A stretch of 40,137 nt of DNA from Myxococcales bacterium (GTDB lineage Bacteria > Myxococcota_A > UBA9042), in contig JAGSHB010000035.1 in NCBI GenBank assembly GCA_023954815.1, positions 1 through 40,137 of the forward strand. Direction: 5' to 3'. Positions 1 to 9,135 of the stretch are shown here, in pieces (within the stretch, counting starts at the first letter, position 1; each line of letters begins with the position of its first letter). Made by a program: the position numbers and the translations under genes. The notes under the pieces were generated by a model. That model had not been told where the DNA came from. It saw nothing but the letters and a program-made list of their open reading frames with translations, and ran no database searches.

Positions 1-1280
1 CCGAGCCGTTCCGCTGCAACGCCGCGAATCCGGGCCAAAGCGGCGTTGACCACCGACGGCTTGTCGGCCGAGAACAGGATCAGACCGCCCTCTTCGGCAC
101 CGAGCGCTGTGTTGAGATCGGCACGCAGGGCATCGTCGACACCCTTGGCGACCGGACCGCTCCAAGCTCCGCCAGGCTGTACGCGCGCCCACGCGATACC
201 CTTCGCACCAAATGGCGCCGCCTCAGCCGGGAGGACCTTGTCCAGATCCTTGCGGGAGAAGACCTTGCCATTGGGCAAGTACAGCGCTTTGACGATACCG
301 CCAGCGTCCAGCGCACCCTTGAAGATGCGGAACTCAACGCGACCGGTCAGGGTCTCAGTCAGGTCGGTGAGCGGCAGACCAAAGCGCAAGTCCGGCTTGT
401 CGATGCCGTATTTGTCCATCGCCTCGGCGTAGGTGATCGTCGGCACGGGCGTCGGCACTTCGATGTCGAGCACGTTCTTCCACACCCCGCGGATGTAGCC
501 GTCGAGCAGGTCGCGGATGTCTTCGACCGAGACAAAGCTCATCTCCAGATCGAGCTGGGTGAACTCAGGCTGGCGGTCAGCGCGCAGATCCTCGTCACGG
601 AAGCAACGGCAAATCTGCATGTACCGGTCCATACCGCTCATCATCAGCAGCTGCTTGAACTGCTGGGGCGACTGGGGCAGCGCGTAGAAGCTACCGGGAT
701 GCACGCGCGACGGAACGAGGTAGTCGCGGGCGCCTTCCGGCGTGCTGTTGGCCAGAATCGGCGTCTCGACCTCGATGAAGCCGTGATCGGCGAAGTAGTT
801 GCGCGTCTGCTGGTAGACCTTGGACCGCAGCTGGAAGTTGCGGCTCATCGACGTGCGGCGCAGATCCAGGTAGCGGTACTTGAGCCGCAGCGCTTCCGAG
901 GTGTCCAGATCGTCTTTGATCTCGAAGGGCGGGGTCGGGGACTCGCTCAACACCTCAAGCGTGTCGCACAACACTTCGATCTCACCGGTGGGGATCTTCG
1001 AGTTGATGTTCTCGCCACGACTGATGACCTTGCCGCGCGCACCGATGACCCACTCCGTGCGGAGCGTATCGGCCAGCTTGTGAGAGGCGCCGTCGGTGAC
1101 CCAGGGCTCAAAGCGCAACTGCACGATGCCTGAGCGGTCGCGCACATCGACGAAAATCACGCCGCCGTGGTCCCGGTAGGACTGAACCCACCCATAGACG
1201 GTGACCTCTTCGTCAACGTGGGCGGCGCGGTAATCACCGTTGAGGCGCGTGCGTTTGTGCTGGCTGATGAAGTTGGACAT
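1..1280 (-). CDS. aspS: Aspartyl-tRNA synthetase, C-terminus cut by window edge
   Basis: Class II aminoacyl-tRNA synthetase that charges tRNA(Asp), and possibly tRNA(Asn), with aspartate in the cytoplasm. Translated from the ATG at 1280, the protein opens with the OB-fold anticodon domain (GWVQSYRDHGGVIFVDVRD, about residues 30-48). Class II motif 2 is present as FRDEDLRADRQPEFTQLD, followed by the bacterial insertion domain; about 426 residues are visible and motif 3 lies beyond base 1. Residue His38 sits where Pseudomonas aeruginosa AspRS has His31, a residue linked to relaxed tRNA specificity, whereas E. coli has Leu30. The gene lies 219 bases downstream of the DEAD-box helicase on the same strand. 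The family assignment is secure; the dual specificity is inference. Confidence 0.96.
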   Translation of the reverse strand, partial: MSNFISQHKRTRLNGDYRAAHVDEEVTVYGWVQSYRDHGGVIFVDVRDRSGIVQLRFEPWVTDGASHKLADTLRTEWVIGARGKVISRGENINSKIPTGEIEVLCDTLEVLSESPTPPFEIKDDLDTSEALRLKYRYLDLRRTSMSRNFQLRSKVYQQTRNYFADHGFIEVETPILANSTPEGARDYLVPSRVHPGSFYALPQSPQQFKQLLMMSGMDRYMQICRCFRDEDLRADRQPEFTQLDLEMSFVSVEDIRDLLDGYIRGVWKNVLDIEVPTPVPTITYAEAMDKYGIDKPDLRFGLPLTDLTETLTGRVEFRIFKGALDAGGIVKALYLPNGKVFSRKDLDKVLPAEAAPFGAKGIAWARVQPGGAWSGPVAKGVDDALRADLNTALGAEEGGLILFSADKPSVVNAALARIRGVAAERL

Positions 1281-1344
1281 CTGTGGCTCCAATAGGTCCG
1301 GTTGGGTCCTTCGACGAAGGGGCCGCGGATACTATGCGCGAGCG

Positions 1345-1371
1345 CCGCTCCCGTCTAATGGGCAGGAGCGG
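1345..1371. other. Hairpin in the region upstream of aspS
   Basis: Perfect 7-base inverted repeat, CCGCTCC (1345-1351) with GGAGCGG (1365-1371), loop 13 bases, lying between the helicase stop and the aspS start. There is no T-run on the minus strand after it, so it is not a classic intrinsic terminator; it could be leader structure for aspS. No T-box (a mainly Gram-positive element) is recognisable. Confidence 0.3.
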
Positions 1372-1499
1372 AAATTTGCGGGCAACTCAGAGAGCAACGC
1401 AGCGCGGCGAAAGAACACCGAACAGCCGCCTTACAAGCGGATCATGGCCAATAGAGAAAGCTCAATTCGCACTTTCGCGCTGATCTTTCGGCAAAAACG

Positions 1500-4115
1500 C
1501 TACCGCGGCGGCTTACGACGCTTGAACGGTCGGTCGCCGGGAGCACGCCGCGAGGTCCACCGCGGCGGACCACCGCGCGGATTGTTGCCGTGCGAAGGGG
1601 TGTTGCGGTTGGCGGGATGCGAAGGCCTGTCGCCGCCGCGCTGGCCCTGGTTCTTGTCACGATTCTGATCGTACGGACGACCCTGATCGCGATTGTCCGA
1701 GCGGCCTTGGTCGCGGTTCTGCGAACGATCGCCGTCTCGGTCACCCTTTTGGCGATACGGACGATCGGCGTCACCCTGCTGACCACGGCGACCGTGGCCG
1801 CCGTGCTGACCGCCGCCGCCCTGATGCCCTCCGCCGCGGCGGTCGTTGCCGCGATCTCGCTGCCCCGGCCAGCCGCCACGATTCTGCTGACCATCACGAT
1901 GGGATGGCCCCTGGCCGCCGCCGCGCGGCCCCTGCCCTTGGCCCTGACCCTGACCGCCGGATGGTCGCGCGATCATGACCGGCACCTGCATCCCCCGGAG
2001 CTCGATGGTCTCCCGTTCAGCGACGACCCGCTCGGCGATTGCGCGCGGCATGGACACAAAGCTGACGCGGTCACGAACGGTGATGCGACCGATAGCCGAA
2101 CCCGAAACACCGGCCTCATTGGCGATCGCGCCGACCAAGTCACCCGGACGAATCCGGTGCATCCGGCCGATCGGCAAGAACAGATCGATGTGGTCCTTGT
2201 CGCCGGCGTGCCGGTCACGTTTCTGGAAACGCTCCTGCCCACGGTGGTCGCGATCTTGGTACCTGTCCTCGCGGCCACGGAAATCCCGCTCTTGCCTCGG
2301 ACGGGCCCACTCAGGTAGGCGATCCGACGGCGACTCGACGAGGCCAATGCCACGCTCATTCGACAGCAGCTTGAGCGCCGCGGCGGCGATGGCCTCGGCC
2401 GTCTGCTCGCCGTCTTCCATCAAACGACCGAGCCAAGCCGTCGCCGCGACGGAATCGTCCATCGCAGCGGTCAGCTCTGCGGAGACCGCGTCGAGTTGAC
2501 GTTTGAGGACATCGGCTTCGGTAGGCAACTTGGCGTGATCAGGCTGAACCTTCAGGCGACGCATCATGCCGCGGTACCGCCCACCCTCGTTGGGCGTGAC
2601 CAACGTCAGCGCGCGCCCTTCCCGACCAGCGCGACCGGTCCGACCGATGCGGTGGGTGTAGACTTCGGCGTTGTCGGGGATGTCCAGGTTCACCACGAGG
2701 GTGATGTGCTGAACGTCGATGCCGCGGGCCGCCACGTCGGTTGCGACCACGAAGCGGGTCTGCTGATCGCGCAACCTGGCGACGACCTGCTCACGTGCCG
2801 CCTGGTTGAGATCGCCGTGCAGCGCATCAACGCTCATGCCACAGCGCCGAAGATGCGATGCGATCTGATCGCAGCCCGCTTTCGTGCGAGCGAAAACCAG
2901 CGCCGCGCCCGTCGTTTCGGCCTGCAAGATGCGAAGGAGCGCCTCGGCCTTGAACCGCTGAGGCACCCGCAGCCACGTTTGGCTGATGTGATCGACGCTG
3001 GGTTTGCCACCTTCGGCCTCGATAATCGCCGGCTCACGCAGATGCTTGTCGGCGACACGCCGAATCTCGCGCGGCATGGTCGCTGAGAACAGCGCGACCT
3101 GACGCTTCTGTGGCGTCTCGGCGAGCATGCGCTCCACGTCATCCACAAAGCCCATCCGCAACATTTCGTCGGCTTCGTCGAGGACCACCATCTCCACGTC
3201 GGCAAGAGACAACGCGCCCTTGTCGAGCAGATCGATGAGGCGTCCTGGCGTACCCACGACGATCGGCACACCCTGGCGCAAGGCCTTGAGCTGCGGGCCG
3301 TAGGAGGAGCCGCCGTACACCGTCACGATGGGCAGATTGAGATTGACCGCCAGCGCGCGCAACGCCTCACTGACCTGCAGCGCCAGCTCACGCGTCGGTG
3401 CGAGCACCAGACCACGCACGGCGCCGCGCCCGAGTCCCTGCGCGACGCGGTTGAGCAGCGGCAAGCCAAAGGCTGCGGTTTTGCCCGAACCCGTGCGGGC
3501 GCGACCGATCATGTCCCGACCTTCCAACAGGGGGGGAATCGCCTGGGACTGGATCGGTGTCGGCTTCTCGAAGCCCATCTCACGAAGCGCGCTGAGGATG
3601 CGCGGGTCGAGATCTAGGGCCGCAAAGCCCGCTTTTGACTCGTCCGCAGCAGGTGCAGCATCCGCCTCGGCTGAGACCGGGGCATCTTGGACCGGGCCGC
3701 TCTCTGGCTGATCAACCTTCGCCGGTGTCTCTGTCTTGGCGGCGGTCTTGGCAGCCTTTGCGGCGGCCTTTGCGGCGGCTTTCTTCGCCTTCTTGGCGGC
3801 CTTCGCTGCGGCCTTTTTCGCCTTAGCAGCCGCCTTTTCTGCCTTCGCTGCAGCGATGGCTTCGGCATCCTCGGGCGTTTCAGCCGCGTCAGTCTCCGCA
3901 GGCACAGCCTCTTCTGCCTTCACGGCAGCGATGGCGGCGTCGGACGTCTCGGCTGCTTCGGTGTCACCCGCGATGGCCTCGACTGGCGCAGCAACAGTTT
4001 CAGATGACTCGGCATTTGCGAGATCAGCTGGCGAACTGTCGTTTTGCGCAGTGGTGTCTTTGGTGTCGGTGTTGTTTTCAGAATTCAAATCGTTTTTCTC
4101 GTCGTGCGCGTTCAT
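1500..4115 (-). CDS. deaD: DEAD-box ATP-dependent RNA helicase (DeaD/CsdA type) with disordered ends
   Basis: Unwinds RNA duplexes in ribosome assembly and mRNA turnover. The 871-residue protein has an acidic then Ala/Lys-rich N-terminal extension (about residues 1-160, with KAAAKAKKAAAK-type repeats). The helicase core follows: Q motif (PTPIQSQ), motif I (ARTGSGKT), PTRELALQ, TPGRLIDL, DEAD (near residue 310), SAT, ARGID and HRIGRTGR (near 488). A DbpA-type RNA-binding domain spans about 640-710 (HIDLFLPIGR), and the last ~155 residues are Gly/Arg/Gln/Asp-rich. I chose the ATG at 4115; an in-frame GTG at 4136 would add seven residues. The gene is divergent from the M16 protease. Family members commonly lack such a long N-terminal extension. 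Confidence 0.95.
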   Translation of the reverse strand: MNAHDEKNDLNSENNTDTKDTTAQNDSSPADLANAESSETVAAPVEAIAGDTEAAETSDAAIAAVKAEEAVPAETDAAETPEDAEAIAAAKAEKAAAKAKKAAAKAAKKAKKAAAKAAAKAAKTAAKTETPAKVDQPESGPVQDAPVSAEADAAPAADESKAGFAALDLDPRILSALREMGFEKPTPIQSQAIPPLLEGRDMIGRARTGSGKTAAFGLPLLNRVAQGLGRGAVRGLVLAPTRELALQVSEALRALAVNLNLPIVTVYGGSSYGPQLKALRQGVPIVVGTPGRLIDLLDKGALSLADVEMVVLDEADEMLRMGFVDDVERMLAETPQKRQVALFSATMPREIRRVADKHLREPAIIEAEGGKPSVDHISQTWLRVPQRFKAEALLRILQAETTGAALVFARTKAGCDQIASHLRRCGMSVDALHGDLNQAAREQVVARLRDQQTRFVVATDVAARGIDVQHITLVVNLDIPDNAEVYTHRIGRTGRAGREGRALTLVTPNEGGRYRGMMRRLKVQPDHAKLPTEADVLKRQLDAVSAELTAAMDDSVAATAWLGRLMEDGEQTAEAIAAAALKLLSNERGIGLVESPSDRLPEWARPRQERDFRGREDRYQDRDHRGQERFQKRDRHAGDKDHIDLFLPIGRMHRIRPGDLVGAIANEAGVSGSAIGRITVRDRVSFVSMPRAIAERVVAERETIELRGMQVPVMIARPSGGQGQGQGQGPRGGGQGPSHRDGQQNRGGWPGQRDRGNDRRGGGHQGGGGQHGGHGRRGQQGDADRPYRQKGDRDGDRSQNRDQGRSDNRDQGRPYDQNRDKNQGQRGGDRPSHPANRNTPSHGNNPRGGPPRWTSRRAPGDRPFKRRKPPR

Positions 4116-4313
4116 GGGCGATGGGGGTTGCCCCACCGCGCCGCTACTGTCAATCGAAACTGTCGCCGACGCGTTGCGCGGTGCCGTGGATTCAAGGTGA
4201 ACACGGTGCTAGCCTGCGCCAGTCACGCTGTCTGCGTGGGGACGAGTCGCCGCGGAAAAATGACCGCGTCGCTCCGTCGCCAACCTGCTGAGACCATCAT
4301 GGAGGATGCCCGA

Positions 4314-6113
4314 ATGACGTTCGTTCGTCGTAGTACACGAGGTGTGGCCCCTTACCTGCCCCTCGCTCTTCCGCTGATAGTCGCCGCTGCTCTGATGCAG
4401 CCGATCGCAATCCAGGCTACACCCAAAGCGCCAAAACTGCTCGACGTACATCGGTTCACGATGAGCAACGGGCTGCGTGTCGTGGTGCAGCCTGATCATC
4501 GCGCGCCCGTGATCGCCCTCGGCATCATGGTCGACGTGGGATCTCGCAACGAAGTGAAGGGGCGCTCAGGGCTCGCTCACTTTTTTGAGCACATGATGTT
4601 CCAAGGGTCCAAGCACGTCGGAAAGATGGAGCACTTCACGGGTCTCGAATCTGTCGGGGCGGATCTCAACGCCAACACGTCGTCGGATCGCACCTATTAC
4701 TACGAGGTGATGCCGAAGAACGCGATCGAGTTGGCCCTTTGGATGGAGTCAGACCGATTCGCCCATTTGAAGATCAATCAGAGCAACGTCGAGAACCAGC
4801 GCCAGACCGTGATGGAAGAGCGGCGGCAGCGCTACGACAATCGGCCCTATTCGGCTTCCCAGCTCAAACTGATGCGGATGGTGTTTTCGACCTGGGCGCT
4901 GCAGCACTCGACGATTGGCTCCATGAAGGATCTGAAGAAGGCGCCGCTTTCGGCGTTCGAATCGTTCTGGCGGACCTGGTACACGCCAAATAACTGCGTG
5001 CTCGTCATTGTTGGCGATATCACGGTCCCCCACGCCCGGGCGCTGCTCGACAAGACCATGGGCCGTGTGGAGCGCCGCGCCGATCCGCAGCATCGCAAAC
5101 ACGACGAGGCGCCGCCCAAGGCCCATAACTACGCGACCTACAATGAACCGCTCGGAAAAATGCCGGCGTTCCACCTCGCGTACCGTGTGCCCGACCGAAC
5201 CCACCCACACAGCTGGGCGATCGAAGTGCTCGCCGAGGTGCTCGATGGCGGAGAGGCCAGTCGCCTCAGCCGCAAGTTGACCCACGAAACAGGGCTTGCG
5301 ACGCGGTTTTGGGCTGGAAAGCACGGTCGCCGCGACGCGGACGTCTTTCAGATCGCAGTGGAGGTCTCCCAGGCCAAACCGGCAGCGGTAGCCCGCGCCA
5401 AACGGCTGATCCGGGATGCGCTCTACGATATCGCTACCTACGGGGTGACGCCGGAGGAGCTACGACGCGCCAAAGTTGGGCTGACGTCTGACTACGTTTT
5501 CCGCAACTTGAGTCTCTCCGCACGCGCCAATTTGCTGGCGAAATACGAGACCTATCACGGCGATGCGACGCTGATGAACAAGGCCCTCGGGCAATGGCGC
5601 GCGGTGACAACGCAAGATGTGCAGGCGGTGGCCAAGGAATGGTTTCACTGGGATCGAGAGATCGAGCTAGACGTCCTCCCCAAGGGCTATGCGCCGCCGC
5701 GAGATGGCGGCAAGAAGCCGAGTTATGTGCGTGCCTGGGAAAAGCGCATGGCACGCCAAGAGGCCCGAAAATCCAGGGCAGCAGCGCGCGCAGCGACTGC
5801 AAAGGCTCAGCTTGAGGCCGATCAGGCCAGGCGCAAGGCGGCAGAAGAGACCCGCAAGCAGCGAAAGGCAGCCGCCGCAGCGAAACGGGCAGCGAAGCAG
5901 GCGAAGGAGGCCGCGAAACAGGCGAAAGACGCCGCGAGCAAGAAGCCGAGCGCCCCTCCGGCGGGCGACAAGACCGCGGAGGTCAAGGCTCCTGCGCCAT
6001 CGCCGGTCGACGAGCCTGACGCACCGCCCCCCGAACCTGACGCGCCTGAGCCCGAGCCCCCCGCAGCTCCACCAGAACCGGCGACAGCCAGCGCGGCGCG
6101 AGGTGACAAGTGA
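4314..6113 (+). CDS. M16 family zinc metalloprotease, catalytic subunit, exported
   Basis: Insulinase/pitrilysin-family peptidase (599 residues), probably periplasmic. A signal peptide occupies about residues 1-37. The inverted zinc motif HFFEH is present (His89, Glu92, His93), and the distal Glu ligand fits Glu169 in the VMEERR segment, so it should be active. The peptidase fold runs to about residue 470. It is followed by a strongly basic Ala/Lys/Arg helix and a Pro/Glu/Ala-rich tail (PPPEPDAPEPEPP) that are not part of the family. The ATG at 4314 is chosen because GGAGG (4301-4305) lies 8 bases upstream and a signal peptide follows directly; longer in-frame starts (from 4044) would run through the promoter region. 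The stop TGA overlaps the next start by one base. Confidence 0.93.
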   Translation: MTFVRRSTRGVAPYLPLALPLIVAAALMQPIAIQATPKAPKLLDVHRFTMSNGLRVVVQPDHRAPVIALGIMVDVGSRNEVKGRSGLAHFFEHMMFQGSKHVGKMEHFTGLESVGADLNANTSSDRTYYYEVMPKNAIELALWMESDRFAHLKINQSNVENQRQTVMEERRQRYDNRPYSASQLKLMRMVFSTWALQHSTIGSMKDLKKAPLSAFESFWRTWYTPNNCVLVIVGDITVPHARALLDKTMGRVERRADPQHRKHDEAPPKAHNYATYNEPLGKMPAFHLAYRVPDRTHPHSWAIEVLAEVLDGGEASRLSRKLTHETGLATRFWAGKHGRRDADVFQIAVEVSQAKPAAVARAKRLIRDALYDIATYGVTPEELRRAKVGLTSDYVFRNLSLSARANLLAKYETYHGDATLMNKALGQWRAVTTQDVQAVAKEWFHWDREIELDVLPKGYAPPRDGGKKPSYVRAWEKRMARQEARKSRAAARAATAKAQLEADQARRKAAEETRKQRKAAAAAKRAAKQAKEAAKQAKDAASKKPSAPPAGDKTAEVKAPAPSPVDEPDAPPPEPDAPEPEPPAAPPEPATASAARGDK

Positions 6114-9094
6114 TGGATACACCACGCCCCACATCGCTCACCGTGAGACGAGTGATTGTCCTATTCATCGCAGCGGCGATGGTCTGCAGCGCCTGCGGTA
6201 GTCCTGCGCCGCAGGTGAAGAAGGTCGCTCCTCCGCCTCCCAAGGAAGATCCCTGGGGCAACAAGCCCGACGTCGCGGCGATTCGGGACGCTGGGTTTCC
6301 CAAAGCAACACGGCTGTACGTAGCTGCTGAGACGGCAACACCTGAGAATCCGGGAATTGAGCTCATCGTGGTCCCCAGACACGATAGCCCAGCCGTATTT
6401 TTCAAGTGGGTGATCCCGGGTGGGCGTCGAGTCGAATTTGATGGCGGTTCTCGCACCCGCTGGCCGGAGGGCACCGTCGACGTGATGGCACGAATGCTGA
6501 CGGAGGGTAGTAAGAACTACCGTGGCGGCAGCTTCGCGGCGACTTTGGAGGCCTACGGCGCGCAATTGAGCTTCGATGTCAGCCCGGATGCATTGATCGG
6601 TACTGGCCGCGTGCTCAGTCACCAGCTGGACGCCTGGCTGACGCTGAGCAAGGAGGCGATGCTCGCACCCACGTTCGAATCGCGCCCGCTCCGCAACCTG
6701 CTGACCCGCTATCGCGCGCGGTTGAGCACGCTCGGCACGCGGCCTCGTTCGATCTCACAGCGCGTTTTCAATCGCCTCATCTACGGGCCAAACCACCCCT
6801 ACGGCTCTCCGGGCCCGACAGCGGCTTCGGTCAAGCGAATCAAGGCGAGTCACCTCAAGAAGGCCGCAAAATCAGCGATTCAGCTCAGCGGCAGCACGCT
6901 GGTCGTGGTCGGAGATGTCGATCCGGCGACGATCGCCAAGAAACTGCGCGGCGTGTTCGGCGCGGCCCTCGGTGGCGCTCAGGCGACCCTGAAACGTCCG
7001 GCCCAACCCCAGCCTACGGCACCCGGTTGCCAGGTCGTGGATGTACCCAAGTCGGTGCAGACCATCCTGATCCACGGCAACCTGGGGCCGGCACGCAACG
7101 TACCCTCCTGGCCCCACCTCATCCTCGCCAACCAAGTGTTGGGCGGCTCCGCCAGCTCACGACTGTTCAGCGAACTGCGTGAACGTCGGGGCCTCACCTA
7201 CGGCGTGTACTCCAGCTTTGACGGGCGCCGGTTTGGTGGCGATTGGTCGGTGCAAACATCGGTTCGCACCGCGAAGACAGTCGAGGCCCTCACCGCGCTC
7301 CGCTCACAACTCGCCAGCATGCAGGCAAAGCCGCCGTCGGCAACCGAAGTGGAGTCCGCACGGCGCTTTCTCGTGGGTCAGTTCGTGATGGCACAAGCGT
7401 CTGGCCAAAATGTCGCCGGTCGGCTTGCATCGCTGCGGATTTTCAATCGAAAGGATGATTATTGGCAGCATTGGGTCAAGCGGCTTCACACAGCCAAGAC
7501 TGAGACGTTGATGCGCGCCGCCAAACAGTGGATGAGCACGACCGGCGCCCAGACCCTGTTGGTTGGCAACATCGCCAAGATGCGGCCTGCGCTTGACGCG
7601 CGCTGCCCTCGAATGGTGTTGCGTGACGAGCGGGGCGTGGTCATTCGGCACATCATCGGCACGGACGCCGAGATGACGGAAGCCGACCGGGCAGGCCTCT
7701 TTGCGCTTTGGGCGTCCGATCCTGTGTCCCGCCCGGCGCTGCTTCGGTACGTGAAGAACAACCAGCGGAGCGCGCTCAATCGAGCCCGTGCAGTTCATGC
7801 CCTGCTGACGACCAAGCAAGACGCCGACGCGCCAGCACTCGCGACTCCAGCAAGCGATTGGCCCAAGGTTGCAGCGGCGCTGGTGCCCTTGCTGACGCGC
7901 GAACTCACCGATGTCCAGCCGATTCGGGCTCGTGCCGCGCGACGTTGGCTGCTCGATCTAGCAAGCCCCCTCTCCGGCAGTAGCGTGTTGACGCCGAAGA
8001 TGTGTACGTACGCATTGACCGCCATCGCCACGTGGGCGTTCGCCGGTATCGCGGCGGATGGCGTCCCTGCAGTGGCGAAGCAGCTCGCGACCGCGCGGTT
8101 GCTTGAGTCGGACTTGGCTCGCCTCCAAACCCCTTCCATCACAGGATTGGAGGCGTTGGTTTCGACGGATGTTTGGCGCACGACCGCTGCAAAGGCCCTG
8201 ATCGCCGACGGCGGCAAAGCGGCTGCGGCGAGCCTGGCGCGCGCGTATCGGCGTGCGTTCATCGTCAACCGTGCGCTGCCCAATCAGGCGGACCTCGATC
8301 TACTGGCAAAGTCGCCCAATAAACACGTGGCGCTCCTGCTGTTTGACGTCTACACGCTGCATCGGCTTGGCCACGCCAGCAGCGAGAAGGAGCCCATGTT
8401 GCTGCGCGTCAACAAGACCCTGCAGACCATGGTCAGCGCGCTGGCTGCCCAGCAAGCAAAGGGGAGCCGAGGGAAGATGACCACGGTGCTATCGCGTGAC
8501 TTTGACTTTCTGATGAGTCAGTTCGAGGCGCTGCTGAACTCGCCCGACCCGGATGACCGTTGGTGGGCTGCTGATCATCTCGTGCAGTACCGGGGTGAAA
8601 AGGGCTTGCGGATTGTCATGCTGGGACTCGCGGACGACGCCGCGTATGCCAACTCTCCCCTGGCAGACACGCCAGCGCGGACAGCGTTCACGCGCTTTGC
8701 CCGTAGCCGAATCGTACCGCTGGGCGGCCCCCGTGTGCGACCACTGATGCTCGCGGCCCTGGCGGGTCGTCGACGGGTCAACAAGGTCCTGGCGGTGGTC
8801 GCCCTGCGTTCACTACGCGACGTTGCCTCGCTGACGGTGCTGCGCACGCACAATGACAAGACCGATGTCGGCCCGGTCATCGGGGAGAAGAAGCGCTTCA
8901 CCCTGAGCCAGCTAGCCCGAAGCGCTGTGGCGGTGCGGCGCTACATCGAGCGTATCGACAAAGAGGAGCAAGCAGGTCGCCTCAAGCCATCTGTGGCAAC
9001 CGCCCACCGTGAGCAGGCGTACCGCGAATATACGCTGACCGGGCGCCCACTTGCCGAGAAAATCAGCGCAGAAGTTCAAAAGAGGCTCAAGTAG
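6113..9094 (+). CDS. M16-like lipoprotein lacking the zinc motif, with helical-repeat C-terminus
   Basis: Partner subunit of the upstream protease (993 residues). The N-terminus is a lipoprotein signal ending in CSAC, with Cys28 as the likely lipid site. The M16 domain (about residues 40-480) has no HxxEH where the family has it (TVDVMARMLTEG instead), but keeps the ERRGLTYGVYSSF segment typical of the substrate-holding R/Y subunit of two-subunit M16B peptidases. Residues about 490-990 form an alpha-helical region with HEAT-like short repeats. The ATG at 6113 overlaps the upstream TGA, indicating translational coupling; a GTG at 6110 is possible. I infer a heterodimeric protease anchored to a membrane. 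Confidence 0.88.
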   Translation: MDTPRPTSLTVRRVIVLFIAAAMVCSACGSPAPQVKKVAPPPPKEDPWGNKPDVAAIRDAGFPKATRLYVAAETATPENPGIELIVVPRHDSPAVFFKWVIPGGRRVEFDGGSRTRWPEGTVDVMARMLTEGSKNYRGGSFAATLEAYGAQLSFDVSPDALIGTGRVLSHQLDAWLTLSKEAMLAPTFESRPLRNLLTRYRARLSTLGTRPRSISQRVFNRLIYGPNHPYGSPGPTAASVKRIKASHLKKAAKSAIQLSGSTLVVVGDVDPATIAKKLRGVFGAALGGAQATLKRPAQPQPTAPGCQVVDVPKSVQTILIHGNLGPARNVPSWPHLILANQVLGGSASSRLFSELRERRGLTYGVYSSFDGRRFGGDWSVQTSVRTAKTVEALTALRSQLASMQAKPPSATEVESARRFLVGQFVMAQASGQNVAGRLASLRIFNRKDDYWQHWVKRLHTAKTETLMRAAKQWMSTTGAQTLLVGNIAKMRPALDARCPRMVLRDERGVVIRHIIGTDAEMTEADRAGLFALWASDPVSRPALLRYVKNNQRSALNRARAVHALLTTKQDADAPALATPASDWPKVAAALVPLLTRELTDVQPIRARAARRWLLDLASPLSGSSVLTPKMCTYALTAIATWAFAGIAADGVPAVAKQLATARLLESDLARLQTPSITGLEALVSTDVWRTTAAKALIADGGKAAAASLARAYRRAFIVNRALPNQADLDLLAKSPNKHVALLLFDVYTLHRLGHASSEKEPMLLRVNKTLQTMVSALAAQQAKGSRGKMTTVLSRDFDFLMSQFEALLNSPDPDDRWWAADHLVQYRGEKGLRIVMLGLADDAAYANSPLADTPARTAFTRFARSRIVPLGGPRVRPLMLAALAGRRRVNKVLAVVALRSLRDVASLTVLRTHNDKTDVGPVIGEKKRFTLSQLARSAVAVRRYIERIDKEEQAGRLKPSVATAHREQAYREYTLTGRPLAEKISAEVQKRLK

Positions 9095-9135
9095 GCGACC
9101 GCCACCGGCCAGGGAAAGATCTGCAGGAGACAGTC

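Noticed and set aside
1590-2318. 242-codon plus-strand frame opposite the helicase gene
   Set aside because: It is the complement of the helicase's Gly/Arg-rich tail and has no family signature; a GC-rich shadow frame.
4044-4313. Longer start of the M16 protease
   Set aside because: It overlaps the divergent helicase gene and gives no signal peptide; the SD favours 4314.
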